Positions 25,250 through 34,135 of a stretch of 57,457 nucleotides of DNA are shown piece after piece. The DNA is taken from assembly GCF_003353055.1 (NCBI RefSeq), contig NZ_QKWJ01000047.1, positions 1 through 57,457 on the forward strand, given 5' to 3'. The first letter of the stretch is position 1, and every line of letters starts with the position of its first letter. This stretch comes from Cupriavidus lacunae (GTDB lineage: Bacteria; Pseudomonadota; Gammaproteobacteria; Burkholderiales; Burkholderiaceae). A program made the translations under genes and the position numbers. The notes below the pieces were generated by a model. It had not been told where the DNA came from. It searched no databases and worked only from the letters and a program-made list of their open reading frames with translations.

Positions 25250-25999
25250 TTAATTCATGTACATCCCGCCGTTCACATGCAACGTCGTGCCGGTGATATA
25301 GGCGGCTTGCGGACCAGCCAGGAAGGCCACCGCATTGGCGATATCGTCCGGCTGGCCCAGGCGGCCCAGCGGAATCTGCGTCTTGAGAGCAGCATGCTGC
25401 TCTTCGGACAGCGCCTTGGTCATGTCGGTATCGATAAAGCCCGGCGCGACGCAGTTCACGGTCACGTTGCGGCTGCCGATCTCGGCGGCCAGCGAACGGG
25501 TCATGCCCGCCACGCCCGCCTTGGCGGCGGAGTAGTTCATCTGGCCCGGGTTGCCGACCGAGCCCACCACCGAGGTGATATTGATGATGCGGCCTTGACG
25601 CGCCTTCATCATCGGGCGCAGCACCGCGCGCGACAGGCGGAACACCGAAGTCAGGTTGGTCTGGATCACGGCCAGCCAGTCCTCGTCCTTCATGCGCATC
25701 GCCAGCTGGTCCTGCGTAATGCCGGCATTGTTGACCAGCACGCCGATACCGCCGTGGGTCTTGACGATCTCGTCGATGAGCGCGTCGCAAGCGGCCGCGT
25801 CATTGACGTTGAGCACGGCGCCCTTGCCCTTCAGGCCTTCGGCGCCGAGGTAGTCGGTAATGCCGCCCGCGCCGGCTTCGCTGGTGGCGGTGCCGATCAC
25901 GGTGGCGCCCTGGCGGGCCAGTTCCAGCGCGATGGCGCGACCGATGCCGCGCGAGGCGCCGGTGACCAGCGCAACCTGGTTGTCGAGAAGTTTGGTCAT
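25250..25999 (-). CDS. fabG: 3-oxoacyl-ACP reductase
   Basis: 249 residues, short-chain dehydrogenase. Reduces 3-oxoacyl-ACP with NADPH. Cofactor motif TGASRGIG at 13-20, NNAG at 90-93, and the catalytic Ser143, Tyr156 and Lys160 (YSAAK). Starts 16 bases after fabD, in the same operon. Confidence 0.97.
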   Translation of the reverse strand: MTKLLDNQVALVTGASRGIGRAIALELARQGATVIGTATSEAGAGGITDYLGAEGLKGKGAVLNVNDAAACDALIDEIVKTHGGIGVLVNNAGITQDQLAMRMKDEDWLAVIQTNLTSVFRLSRAVLRPMMKARQGRIINITSVVGSVGNPGQMNYSAAKAGVAGMTRSLAAEIGSRNVTVNCVAPGFIDTDMTKALSEEQHAALKTQIPLGRLGQPDDIANAVAFLAGPQAAYITGTTLHVNGGMYMN

Positions 26000-26015
26000 G
26001 CGGATGTCCTCTTGC

Positions 26016-26945
26016 TTACTTCAGCAGTGCCTGCGTGTCCTGCAGCGAGGCCGGATCGAAGATCGCGGCGCCGGTCAGGTTGCCGTCGATGCGCTTGGTC
26101 ATGCCGGCCAGCACCTTGCCCGGGCCGCATTCGATCACGTGCGTGACGCCTTCGACGGCCATCTTCTGCACGCATTCGACCCAGCGCACCGGGGCCGCAG
26201 CCTGGCGTACCAGCGCGTCCTTGATCGCTTCCGGATCGTTGACGATGGCAACGTCGACGTTGTTCACCAGCGGGATCGACGGTGCCGAGAAAGCCAGCCC
26301 GGCCATGCGCTCGCGCAGGCGGTCCGAAGCGGGCTTGAGCAGCGACGAGTGGAACGGCGCCGACACCGGCAGCGGCAGCGCGCGCTTGGCGCCCTTGCCC
26401 TTGGCGATCTCGCAGGCCTTTTCGACCGCGGCCTTGCTGCCGGCGATCACCACCTGCGACGGCGCGTTGAAGTTCACGGCCTCGACCACGCCGGCGGCCG
26501 ATGCCTCGGCGCATGCGGCGCGCACGTCGTCGTCGGACAGGCCCAGGATCGCAGCCATGGCGCCCTCGCCCACCGGCACGGCTTCCTGCATGGCCTGCGC
26601 GCGGAAGCGCACCAGCGGCACCGCGTCGGCAAACGGGATCACGCCCGCGGCCACCAGCGCCGAGTACTCGCCCAGGCTGTGGCCGGCCACCAGTGCCGGC
26701 GCCGGGCCGCCGGCGTCCAGCCAGGCGCGGTAGATCGCCACGGCGGCGGTCAGCATCACCGGCTGCGTGTTGGTGGTCAGGTTCAGTTCTTCGGCGGGGC
26801 CTTCGGCGATCAGGCGCCCGAGGTCCTGGCCAAGCGCGGCCGAGGCTTCTTCCACGGTGGCGCGCACCACGGCGTTATCCGCGAAGGCATTGAGCATGCC
26901 GACCGACTGCGAACCCTGGCCGGGAAATACGAAAGCGAATTTCAT
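26016..26945 (-). CDS. fabD: malonyl-CoA:ACP transacylase
   Basis: 309 residues. Moves malonyl groups from CoA to ACP. The catalytic Ser90 is in GHSLGEYSA and the catalytic His in SAPFHSSLL; PGQGSQSVGM near the N-terminus forms the oxyanion region. Located between fabH and fabG. Confidence 0.97.
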   Translation of the reverse strand: MKFAFVFPGQGSQSVGMLNAFADNAVVRATVEEASAALGQDLGRLIAEGPAEELNLTTNTQPVMLTAAVAIYRAWLDAGGPAPALVAGHSLGEYSALVAAGVIPFADAVPLVRFRAQAMQEAVPVGEGAMAAILGLSDDDVRAACAEASAAGVVEAVNFNAPSQVVIAGSKAAVEKACEIAKGKGAKRALPLPVSAPFHSSLLKPASDRLRERMAGLAFSAPSIPLVNNVDVAIVNDPEAIKDALVRQAAAPVRWVECVQKMAVEGVTHVIECGPGKVLAGMTKRIDGNLTGAAIFDPASLQDTQALLK

Positions 26946-27028
26946 CGGATTGGAACCCTAACAAGAAACGGGAGGCCGGCGCTGCGGCATGGCCTGCATG
27001 CGCGGCATGTCATGGCGCCGGCCGCGAA

Positions 27029-28009
27029 TCACATGCGCAGCAGCACCGCGCCCCAGGTGAAGCCGCCGCCCACGCCTTCCATCAGCACAGTCTGGCCCGG
27101 GCGGATGCGGCCGTCGCGCACGGCGACGTCCAGCGCCAGCGGGATCGACGCGGCCGAGGTGTTGCCGTGCTCGTGCACGGTGGCGACCATGCGCTGCGCC
27201 GGCAGGCCCAGCTTCTTCGCCGTGCCCTGCATGATGCGGATATTGGCCTGGTGCGGGATCAGCCAGTCGATCTGGTCCGGCGTCACGCTGGCGGCCTCCA
27301 TGGCCTCACGCGCGACCTTGTCCAGCACGTTCACGGCCAGCTTGAACACAGCCTGCCCGTCCATGCGCAGGAACGGGTTGCCGGTGATATTGCCGCCGGC
27401 GACGTTGCCCGGCACGCACAGGATATCGACATGGCTGCCATCCGAGTGCATGGCGCTGGACAGGATGCCCGGCTCCTCGGACGCCGACAGCACCACGGCG
27501 CCGGCGCCGTCGCCGAACAGCACGCAGGTGGTGCGGTCGTTGAAGTCCAGGATGCGCGAGAACACTTCGGTGCCGATCACCAGCACGTTGCGGTGCGAGC
27601 CGCTGCGGATGAACTTGTCGGCAGTGGCCAGAGCGTAGACAAAACCGGAGCACACCGCCTGCAGGTCGAATGCCGGGCAGTGATTGGTGATGCCCAGCTT
27701 CTCCTGCACGATGCAGGCCGTGCTGGGGAACACGAAGTCCGGCGTCGAGGTGGCGACGATGATCAGGTCGATGTCCTGGCGGTCGATGCCGGCGGCCTCG
27801 ATAGCCTGCTCGGCGGCCTTGACCGCAAGCTCGCTGCTGGCCACATCGGGCTCGGCCCAGTGGCGCGCCGAGATGCCGCTGCGCGAGACGATCCACTCGT
27901 CGCTGGTCTCGATGCCCTTTTCGGCAAGCTGCGCGGCCAGGTCATGGTTAGTCACGCGCCGCGGAGGCAGGTAGCTCCCGGTACCGATGATTTTTGCGTA
28001 CTTGGTCAT
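27029..28009 (-). CDS. fabH: beta-ketoacyl-ACP synthase III
   Basis: 326 residues. Starts fatty-acid synthesis by condensing acetyl-CoA with malonyl-ACP. Catalytic Cys120 in LQAVCSGFVYAL, with the His and Asn of the triad in PHQANIRI and HEHGNTSAAS. The start at MTKYAKIIGTGSYLP (28009) matches the family; the 47-residue upstream extension of the open frame is not coding in style. Follows plsX by 52 bases. Confidence 0.97.
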   Translation of the reverse strand: MTKYAKIIGTGSYLPPRRVTNHDLAAQLAEKGIETSDEWIVSRSGISARHWAEPDVASSELAVKAAEQAIEAAGIDRQDIDLIIVATSTPDFVFPSTACIVQEKLGITNHCPAFDLQAVCSGFVYALATADKFIRSGSHRNVLVIGTEVFSRILDFNDRTTCVLFGDGAGAVVLSASEEPGILSSAMHSDGSHVDILCVPGNVAGGNITGNPFLRMDGQAVFKLAVNVLDKVAREAMEAASVTPDQIDWLIPHQANIRIMQGTAKKLGLPAQRMVATVHEHGNTSAASIPLALDVAVRDGRIRPGQTVLMEGVGGGFTWGAVLLRM

Positions 28010-28061
28010 GTATTGTCGGATCGTATGGCCCGCTGGCACCCGCGACCGGCGCGCGTGGCGC

Positions 28062-29141
28062 TCAGGCGACGTGGGGGCTGGGATGCGCGCCAGGCGTCTC
28101 TGTCTCCGGGGCGGGCTGTGCAGCGCCTGCGGCACTGGATTTATCGGCAAAAGCCCGGGTGATGCGGGCGATCACGCCATTCTTGGCGGCATCATACCCG
28201 CGTTTGATGGCCCACTCAAAAGAATGGGCATCGGCCGAACCGTGGCTCTTGATCACCAGCCCGCGCAGCCCCAGCAGCGAGGCGCCGTTGTAGCGCGCCG
28301 GGTCGAGCCGCCTGGCCAGGCGCGACAGCACCGGCATGGCGACCGCGGCCAGCAGCTTGGTAAACCACGAGCGGGTGAATTCTTCCTTGATCATACTGCC
28401 AATCATCTTGGCCAGGCCCTCGGTGCTCTTGAGTGCCACATTGCCGACAAAGCCGTCGCAGACCACGATGTCGGTAGTGCCCTTGAAGATGTCGTTGCCT
28501 TCCACATTGCCGTAGAAGTTCAGCTCCGAGGCGCGCAGCAGTTCGCCCGCGCGCTTGACCACCTCGTTGCCCTTGATGACTTCCTCGCCGATGTTCAGCA
28601 GGCCCACCGTGGGGTGATCCTTGTGATCGACGACGGCCACCATGGCTTCGGCCATGCGCGCGAACTGCAGCAGGTGCTCAGGCTCGCAGTCGGCATTGGC
28701 GCCCAGGTCCAGCACCGTGGTGCCCCAGCCTTGCTCGTTGGGAATCGTGGTGGCGATGGCCGGCCGCTCGATGCCTTCGAGCGTCTTCAGCACATAGCGC
28801 GACACGGCCATCAGCGCGCCGGTATTGCCGGCGGAGATGCAGGCACCGGCCAGGCCTTCCTTGACCTGCGTGACGGCGACGCGCATCGAAGAGTCCCTCT
28901 TCTTGCGCAGCGCCACCTCGACCGGGTCATCCATGGTGATGACCTCGGTGGCCTCGACGACGCTGACGCGCGGATGGTCCAGCGCGTGCAGCTTCTTCAG
29001 CTGCGCCCGGATGGCGTCGGGCAAGCCGACCAGCACCATCTCGGCATCGTCGTGGCGGGAAAGAAAACTGATCGCCGCGGGCACCGTCACGGAAACTCCG
29101 TGATCGCCGCCCATGCAGTCGATAGCGATTTTGATCGTCAT
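28062..29141 (-). CDS. plsX: phosphate acyltransferase PlsX
   Basis: 359 residues. Makes acyl-phosphate from acyl-ACP, feeding PlsY in phospholipid synthesis. Begins IKIAIDCMGGDHGVSVTVPA and has family motifs SMRVAVTQVKEGLAGACISA, SAGNTGALM, DLGANADCEPEHLLQFA and VVCDGFVGNVALK. ATG at 29141 with CCAGGA upstream. The rpmF-plsX gap contains a strong hairpin terminator, so plsX expression probably depends partly on read-through. Confidence 0.96.
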   Translation of the reverse strand: MTIKIAIDCMGGDHGVSVTVPAAISFLSRHDDAEMVLVGLPDAIRAQLKKLHALDHPRVSVVEATEVITMDDPVEVALRKKRDSSMRVAVTQVKEGLAGACISAGNTGALMAVSRYVLKTLEGIERPAIATTIPNEQGWGTTVLDLGANADCEPEHLLQFARMAEAMVAVVDHKDHPTVGLLNIGEEVIKGNEVVKRAGELLRASELNFYGNVEGNDIFKGTTDIVVCDGFVGNVALKSTEGLAKMIGSMIKEEFTRSWFTKLLAAVAMPVLSRLARRLDPARYNGASLLGLRGLVIKSHGSADAHSFEWAIKRGYDAAKNGVIARITRAFADKSSAAGAAQPAPETETPGAHPSPHVA

Positions 29142-29204
29142 TGTTCCTGGTACGGATAGCGCGGCGGCGCACGCCACGCCCGGCGGGAATCCCGAGCGCC
29201 CAAC

Positions 29205-29235
29205 AAAAAAGCGGCAACGATCTTGCCGCTTTTTT
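29205..29235 (-). terminator. terminator or attenuator between rpmF and plsX
   Basis: AAAAAAGCGGCAA / TTGCCGCTTTTTT stem, 13 pairs, CGATC loop. Minus-strand reading gives a U-run. It lies 71 bases after the rpmF stop but before plsX in the same direction, with only about 60 GC-rich bases left before the plsX ATG. Confidence 0.85.
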
Positions 29236-29306
29236 GTCTCTGACCTTTTAGTGTCCGACCTACAGGCATGCGCGAGCGAGACGCAACGTCACGCCGAGCA
29301 AAGCTA

Positions 29307-29486
29307 TCAGTCGTTCTTGGTCTTGATGACCTTGCGGCCACGGTAGTAGCCGTTCGGGCTCACGTGGTGACGCAGGTGGGTTTCGCCCGTGGTCGGCTCA
29401 ACTGCCAGCGGCGCGGCCGACAGGTGATCGTGCGAACGGTGCATGCCGCGCTTGGACGGCGACTTCTTGTTCTGTTGAACAGCCAT
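29307..29486 (-). CDS. rpmF: 50S ribosomal protein L32
   Basis: 59 residues: begins MAVQQNKKSPSKRGMHRSHD and contains LRHHVSPNGYYRGRKV, near-identical to other proteobacterial L32. It has no cysteines, so it is the zinc-independent form. GAAGGAG lies eight bases before the ATG. Sits between the DUF177 gene and plsX, the widely conserved yceD-rpmF-plsX order. Confidence 0.97.
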   Translation of the reverse strand: MAVQQNKKSPSKRGMHRSHDHLSAAPLAVEPTTGETHLRHHVSPNGYYRGRKVIKTKND

Positions 29487-29605
29487 GATGACTCCTTCGA
29501 GAATTTTTCAATATTAACACACGCATCCCGCCCAAGGCGTAGCCGGGGCCCGGCCGGATGCTTCAGATTCACCTGCAAGACCTTGCGGCCCGCCTGTCGG
29601 CGGCT

Positions 29606-30196
29606 TCAATGCTTGGTCTTCAGGCCGGCCAGCGCCGCAAAGGGCGAAGGCCGCTTTTCTTCCTCAGGCTCAGCCTCTGGCTGCGCCTCGCCGTCCGAAC
29701 CGGTCACGAGGCTTTCGTGTACCGTCGGGCAGACGTCATGCTTGGGTGCCACCGGCAGCGCCAGCAGCACTTCATCTTCAATCAGGTCCAGCAGCGAGAA
29801 ACGCTTCGAGCCGGCGATCACGTCGACTTCGTCGTCGTCCATCGGCGCGGCGTCGGCCGCTTCCTCGCTTTCCACCACCTCGAAACGCGTTGCCGTGTCG
29901 ATCGGCTCCGCATAGGGCGTCAGGCAGCGCTGGCAATCCAGCCATACCCGGCCCTTCACGGTCACGTCGAGGAACAGCCGCCGCGCCACCGCGGCGCCCG
30001 GCTCGGCCGCCTCTTCACGCAGGAAGCCGGTGGCCGTGTAGGCAAACGTCTCATCGGGTGCCGAGGCTGGCGCTTGCGCGGCGGTCTCGGCTAAGATGCG
30101 CGGCAAATCCCGCACTGCCACGTCGCCGGCCAGGCTTTCACCCTTTCGGCACATGGCGAAGAGATCAAGCGCGCGCAGGTCAATCGGCTGGGTCAT
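29606..30196 (-). CDS. yceD: DUF177/YceD-family protein
   Basis: 196 residues. YceD proteins are linked to large ribosomal subunit RNA in bacteria and plants and always sit by rpmF. Has the metal-like CxxC motif WLDCQRCLTPY and the acidic stretch PMDDDEVDVI. The start MTQPIDLRALDLFA (30196) was chosen because the longer frame upstream has no family content. Its exact function is not settled. Divergent from maf across 193 bases. Confidence 0.85.
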   Translation of the reverse strand: MTQPIDLRALDLFAMCRKGESLAGDVAVRDLPRILAETAAQAPASAPDETFAYTATGFLREEAAEPGAAVARRLFLDVTVKGRVWLDCQRCLTPYAEPIDTATRFEVVESEEAADAAPMDDDEVDVIAGSKRFSLLDLIEDEVLLALPVAPKHDVCPTVHESLVTGSDGEAQPEAEPEEEKRPSPFAALAGLKTKH

Positions 30197-30389
30197 GTGC
30201 GTGGCTCCTGTCGCATACAATGACTGGTTCGCCACATTCCTCGCCTGACGGACTACGGGCCGCGCACTTTGGCGGCACTGCGCCCGGGTGCGGATGCGGC
30301 AAAACGGGCGATTATACGACGTAAACCTTTCCGAGGTCAAAGGGCTTGCTTCCCAGGCCACTTGGCTTCCTGTTCCGATTCAACGACTT

Positions 30390-30989
30390 ATGCCCCCAGA
30401 TTCCCGCCCCCGGCTGATCCTCGGCTCCGGCTCGCCCTACCGCCGCGAGTTGCTGGAGCGGCTGCGCATCCCGTTCGAGGTGGCCGTGCCCGACATCGAC
30501 GAAACCCCGCTTGCCAACGAAGCGCCCGAGGCCACCGCGCTGCGGCTGTCGCAGCGCAAGGCCGAAGCCATTGCCGCCCGCCATCCGGGCGTGCTGGTGA
30601 TCGGCTCGGACCAGGTGCTGACCCTGGACGGCGAACAGATGGGAAAGCCCGGCACGCACGAGAAGGCCGTGGCACAGCTGCGCCGCATGCGCGGGTGCAC
30701 CGCCACCTTCCACTCGGCTCTGTGCCTGCTGGACGCGCGCACCGGCACCGTGCAGCTGGCGGACGTGCAGACCCGCGTGACCATGCGCGATCTGACCGAC
30801 GCCGAAATCGAAGCCTACCTGCTGGCGGAGCGCCCCTACGACGTCGCCGGCAGCGCCAAATCCGAGGGCCTGGGCATCACACTGCTGGAGCGGGTCGAGT
30901 CCGACGACCCCACCGCGCTGGTCGGCCTGCCGCTGATCGCGCTGACCGGCATGCTGCGCCAGGTCGGCTATCCCCTCCTTACCGCATGA
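30390..30989 (+). CDS. yceF: Maf-family nucleoside triphosphate pyrophosphatase (YceF type)
   Basis: 199 residues. Hydrolyses modified nucleotides; E. coli YceF prefers 7-methyl-GTP. Motifs: LILGSGSPYRRELLERL at the N-terminus, IDETP, VIGSDQVLTLDGE and GSAKSEGLGITLLER with the catalytic Asp in GSDQV. Closer in wording to YceF than to YhdE. The ATG at 30390 has no evident ribosome site. Followed 16 bases later by the methyltransferase gene. Confidence 0.88.
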   Translation: MPPDSRPRLILGSGSPYRRELLERLRIPFEVAVPDIDETPLANEAPEATALRLSQRKAEAIAARHPGVLVIGSDQVLTLDGEQMGKPGTHEKAVAQLRRMRGCTATFHSALCLLDARTGTVQLADVQTRVTMRDLTDAEIEAYLLAERPYDVAGSAKSEGLGITLLERVESDDPTALVGLPLIALTGMLRQVGYPLLTA

Positions 30990-31005
30990 CCCGCACGAGC
31001 CCACC

Positions 31006-31737
31006 ATGAGCGGCACTCTTTACCTGATCCCCAATACCCTTGGCAAACGCGACGAAGCCGACCCGCTGGCCGACGTGATCCCGGCCGGCGTGCAGCAGAT
31101 CGCCGCCAGCCTCGACTACCTTGTCGCCGAAAACGCCAAGACCGCGCGCGCCTTCCTGAAAAAGCTGGGCGAAACCACGCCACTGGCGCGCCCGATCCAG
31201 CAGATCGAGATCCGCGAGCTGAACGTCAATACGCGCGCCGATGCCCTGGCCGCGCTGCTGGCCCCGCTCGAAGCCGGCCGTGACGGCGGCCTGCTGTCCG
31301 AGGCCGGCGTGCCGGCGGTGGCCGACCCGGGCGCCGACCTGGTGCGGCTGGCGCATGCGCGCCGCATCCGGGTGCGGCCGCTGGTCGGGCCCAGCTCGAT
31401 CCTGCTGGCAGTGATGGGCTCGGGCCTGAACGGCCAGAGCTTTGCCTTCAACGGCTACCTGCCGGTCGACGCCGGCGAGCGCGCGCAGCGGCTGCGTGAA
31501 CTGGAACAGCGCTCGCGCAAGGCCAGCCAGACCCAGGTGTTCATCGAGACGCCCTACCGCAACGCGGCCCTACTGGAGGCCATGCGCCAGCACTGCGCCG
31601 GCACCACGCTGCTGTCCGTGGCGGTGGACCTGACGCTGCCCGGCGAGACCATCGTCACGCTGCCGCTGTCAGACTGGCGCCCCGAGCGGCTCGAACTGCA
31701 CAAGCGCCCGGCGATCTTCTCGCTGCTGGCCATATAA
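31006..31737 (+). CDS. SAM-dependent methyltransferase, tetrapyrrole-methylase fold (RsmI-like)
   Basis: 243 residues. Opens with GTLYLIPNTLGKRDEADPL and has the fold's signature in degenerate form (SEAGVPAVADPGADLVRLA) and the GPSSILLAVMGSGL motif. Related to RsmI, which methylates 16S rRNA C1402, but about 40 residues shorter and more like the separate subfamily near maf genes, so the substrate is unknown. In an operon with the Maf-type gene. Ends before a shared terminator. Confidence 0.8.
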   Translation: MSGTLYLIPNTLGKRDEADPLADVIPAGVQQIAASLDYLVAENAKTARAFLKKLGETTPLARPIQQIEIRELNVNTRADALAALLAPLEAGRDGGLLSEAGVPAVADPGADLVRLAHARRIRVRPLVGPSSILLAVMGSGLNGQSFAFNGYLPVDAGERAQRLRELEQRSRKASQTQVFIETPYRNAALLEAMRQHCAGTTLLSVAVDLTLPGETIVTLPLSDWRPERLELHKRPAIFSLLAI

Positions 31738-31763
31738 GAAAGAAGCAGCAAGACAGGAAACGG

Positions 31764-31789
31764 CAAAGGGGGCGCGAGCGCCCCCTTTG
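31764..31789. terminator. hairpin between convergent methyltransferase and sppA-like genes
   Basis: CAAAGGGGGCG-CGAG-CGCCCCCTTTG, eleven perfect pairs, between two convergent stop codons. No long T-run on either side, so strength is uncertain. Confidence 0.6.
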
Positions 31790-31813
31790 CCATGGCCGCT
31801 GTACCAGCCGTTG

Positions 31814-33031
31814 TCAGCGCATGCCCTGCATGCCGGTGCTCCACAGCATGGTCTTCATCGCCGCCGTGCCCACGGCCGCGCCAAAGCGCTTGGCCACGCG
31901 CTCGGCGATGTTCTCCTTGACCGTGTAGTCAACGATGTCCTCGGCCTTGAACAGGTCGCGCGCCACATAGTCGGCGCTGCCTAGCCCGTCGGCCAGGCCC
32001 AGCTCGATGCTGCGCTCGCCCGACCAGAACAGGCCGGAGAACAGTTCCGGATCGTCCTTGAGCCGGTCGCCGCGCCCTTCCTTGACCACGTCGATGAACT
32101 GCTGGTGGATCTGCTTGAGCATGGTCTCGGCAAAGGCCTTCTGCCTTGGCACCTGCGGCGAGAATGGGTCCAGCATGCCCTTGTTGGCGCCCGAGGTGTA
32201 CAGGCGGCGCTCCACGCCGAGCTTGTCCATCAGGCCGGTAAAGCCGAACCCGTCCATCAGCACGCCGATCGAGCCCACGATGCTCGCCTTGTCGACATAG
32301 ATCTTGTCGGCCGCGGCGGCCACGTAATAGCCACCCGAGGCGCAGATCTCTTCCACCACCACATAGAACGGCTTGGACGGATAGACCTTGCGCAGCCGAT
32401 GGATCTCATCGTTGATCATGCCGGCCTGCACCGGCGAGCCGCCCGGCGAGTTGATCTTCAGAATCACCCCGGCGGCGTTGCTGTCCGCGAACGCCGCCTG
32501 CAGAGAGGTATTGATCGAATCCGCGCTGGCCGGCGTGCCGGCGGCGATCTCGCCCTCCAGCGTGACCATCGCGGTATGTCGGCCCGAGGTGCTGATGGCG
32601 CCGTCGCCCTTGAAGTCGAACACGGCGAGCAGGATCAGCGCCAGCACGGCCAGGCCGACAAAGCGGAAGAAAATGCGCCAGCGCCGTGCCGCGCGTTGCT
32701 CGCGCAGCGACGCGGTCAGCACCCGTTCCAGCACATCGCGCTCCCAGCCGCCACCCGAGCCACCGACCGGACTGCTGCCGGCCGCGCCGGCCATGCGTGC
32801 CTTGCGCTCGCGCGCTTCGCGCCGCGCCGCGTCTTCTCCCGCGCGCAGTTCATCGTCCAGCGGATAGTCAGCGTGCCTGGCGGTGACCAGGCGCTCGGAC
32901 TCGGGCCGGGGCCCTTCCTCGCCAACCCGCTCACCCGGTGCGCCCTCGCCCGCTGGCTTGCGCTCGTCAGGCTGACCCGACTCGCCCGATTCACCCGTTC
33001 CACCCAAAGGCGGTTTCTGTTGTTCTGTCAT
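31814..33031 (-). CDS. S49-family signal-peptide peptidase, SppA-like
   Basis: 405 residues, one membrane span at about 119-137 (IFFRFVGLAVLALILLAVF). Protease domain in the periplasm: Ser232 in CASGGYYVAAAAD is the probable nucleophile and Lys286 in TSGANKGMLD the probable base, spaced as in short bacterial SppA. Residues 1-115 are an unusual cytoplasmic extension rich in Gly, Glu, Pro and Arg, likely disordered. Last gene of rluC-gph-Rieske-sppA. Confidence 0.88.
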   Translation of the reverse strand: MTEQQKPPLGGTGESGESGQPDERKPAGEGAPGERVGEEGPRPESERLVTARHADYPLDDELRAGEDAARREARERKARMAGAAGSSPVGGSGGGWERDVLERVLTASLREQRAARRWRIFFRFVGLAVLALILLAVFDFKGDGAISTSGRHTAMVTLEGEIAAGTPASADSINTSLQAAFADSNAAGVILKINSPGGSPVQAGMINDEIHRLRKVYPSKPFYVVVEEICASGGYYVAAAADKIYVDKASIVGSIGVLMDGFGFTGLMDKLGVERRLYTSGANKGMLDPFSPQVPRQKAFAETMLKQIHQQFIDVVKEGRGDRLKDDPELFSGLFWSGERSIELGLADGLGSADYVARDLFKAEDIVDYTVKENIAERVAKRFGAAVGTAAMKTMLWSTGMQGMR

Positions 33032-33054
33032 GCAACTCGCTCGTGGAAATCCAT

Positions 33055-33453
33055 TCAGGCACCGCCGGCGGCTTCAGCCGCCCGGTACGGCGCCTCCGGC
33101 AGCCAGTAGACCTGGCCTTCGCGCTCTTCGATGCGCAGCTTGGCAAGCGATGCCCCGCGGCAGGGGCCGCCGACGCACTCTCCGCTGTCCGGCGCATAAA
33201 CCGCGCCATGTGTCGCGCACATCAAGTATAGGCCCGAGGCATCGAAGAACCGGCCCTCCTGCCAGTCCAGTTCCATCGGCACATGGGCGCACTGGTTCAG
33301 GTAGCCGTGCGCGGCGCCGTCGAAACGCACCACGAAGGCGCCGATCTCGCGCCGGTCCAGTGCTACCGAAAAACGCACCCCAGGGCCGCCTTCCTCCAGG
33401 TCGGCCGCATCGCACAGCCGCACCGGCGCCTGGCCGGACACTGCCTCAGGCAT
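33055..33453 (-). CDS. Rieske [2Fe-2S] domain protein
   Basis: 132 residues, a stand-alone Rieske domain. Cluster ligands are Cys55-x-His57 (CAHVPMELD) and Cys79-x2-His82 (CATHGAVY). Could pass electrons to an oxygenase or other redox enzyme; partner unknown. It overlaps the phosphatase gene by eight bases, so the two are coupled. Stand-alone Rieske genes beside gph and sppA are seen in related bacteria. Confidence 0.88.
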   Translation of the reverse strand: MPEAVSGQAPVRLCDAADLEEGGPGVRFSVALDRREIGAFVVRFDGAAHGYLNQCAHVPMELDWQEGRFFDASGLYLMCATHGAVYAPDSGECVGGPCRGASLAKLRIEEREGQVYWLPEAPYRAAEAAGGA

Positions 33454-34105
33454 GGGCCAGCAGCCACTCGGTCAGGTCGGCGATCGAGGTGGCGCAGTGA
33501 ACCGGCGCCATCGCGCGCAGCGAATCGGCGGGATGTGCCCCGTAACACACTCCGATCCCCTTGGCGCCGGCATTGACCGCCATCTGCAGGTCGTGGGTGG
33601 TGTCGCCGATCATCACCGTGCGCTCCACATCCTGGCCGAGCTCGCGGATCAGCTCGTGCAGCATGGCCGGGTGTGGCTTGGAGAAAGTCTCGTCGGCACA
33701 GCGCGTGGCATCGAACAGGCGCGTCAGGCCGCTGGAGGCCAGTGCGCGCTGCAGGCCGACACGCGTCTTGCCAGTGGCCACGCCGAGGAAATAGTGCTCG
33801 CCGCGCAAGGTCTCGAGCATTTCGCGCACGCCGTCGAACAACACCAGGTCGGCGTCGCGGGTCAGGAAGTGGTAGCGGTAGCGCTCGGCCAGGCGCGGGT
33901 AGTCAGCGGGGTCGAGCGTCGGCACCGCATAAGACAGCGCGTCCTTCAGGCCCAGCCCGATCACGTGGCTGGCGGCGCTGTCGTCCGGCACCGGCAGGCC
34001 CAGGTCGCGGCTGGCGAGCTGGATGCACTTGGCGATGGTCGGGGTCGAGTCCATCAGCGTCCCGTCCCAGTCGAATACGATCAGGTCAAATTGTTGCCTG
34101 GCCAT
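33446..34105 (-). CDS. HAD-superfamily phosphatase (phosphoglycolate phosphatase-like)
   Basis: 219 residues. HAD motif I LIVFDWDGTLMDS at 8-20 (nucleophile Asp13, acid Asp15), motif II around VATGKTRVGL, motif III/IV in KPHPAMLHEL and MIGDTTHDLQMAVNAG. Close to Gph, which removes phosphate from 2-phosphoglycolate, but the substrate is not certain. Between rluC and the Rieske gene in one operon. Confidence 0.85.
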   Translation of the reverse strand: MARQQFDLIVFDWDGTLMDSTPTIAKCIQLASRDLGLPVPDDSAASHVIGLGLKDALSYAVPTLDPADYPRLAERYRYHFLTRDADLVLFDGVREMLETLRGEHYFLGVATGKTRVGLQRALASSGLTRLFDATRCADETFSKPHPAMLHELIRELGQDVERTVMIGDTTHDLQMAVNAGAKGIGVCYGAHPADSLRAMAPVHCATSIADLTEWLLAHA

Positions 34106-34135
34106 GGCAGTCCTTGTGTCGTTTGATGCACTACC

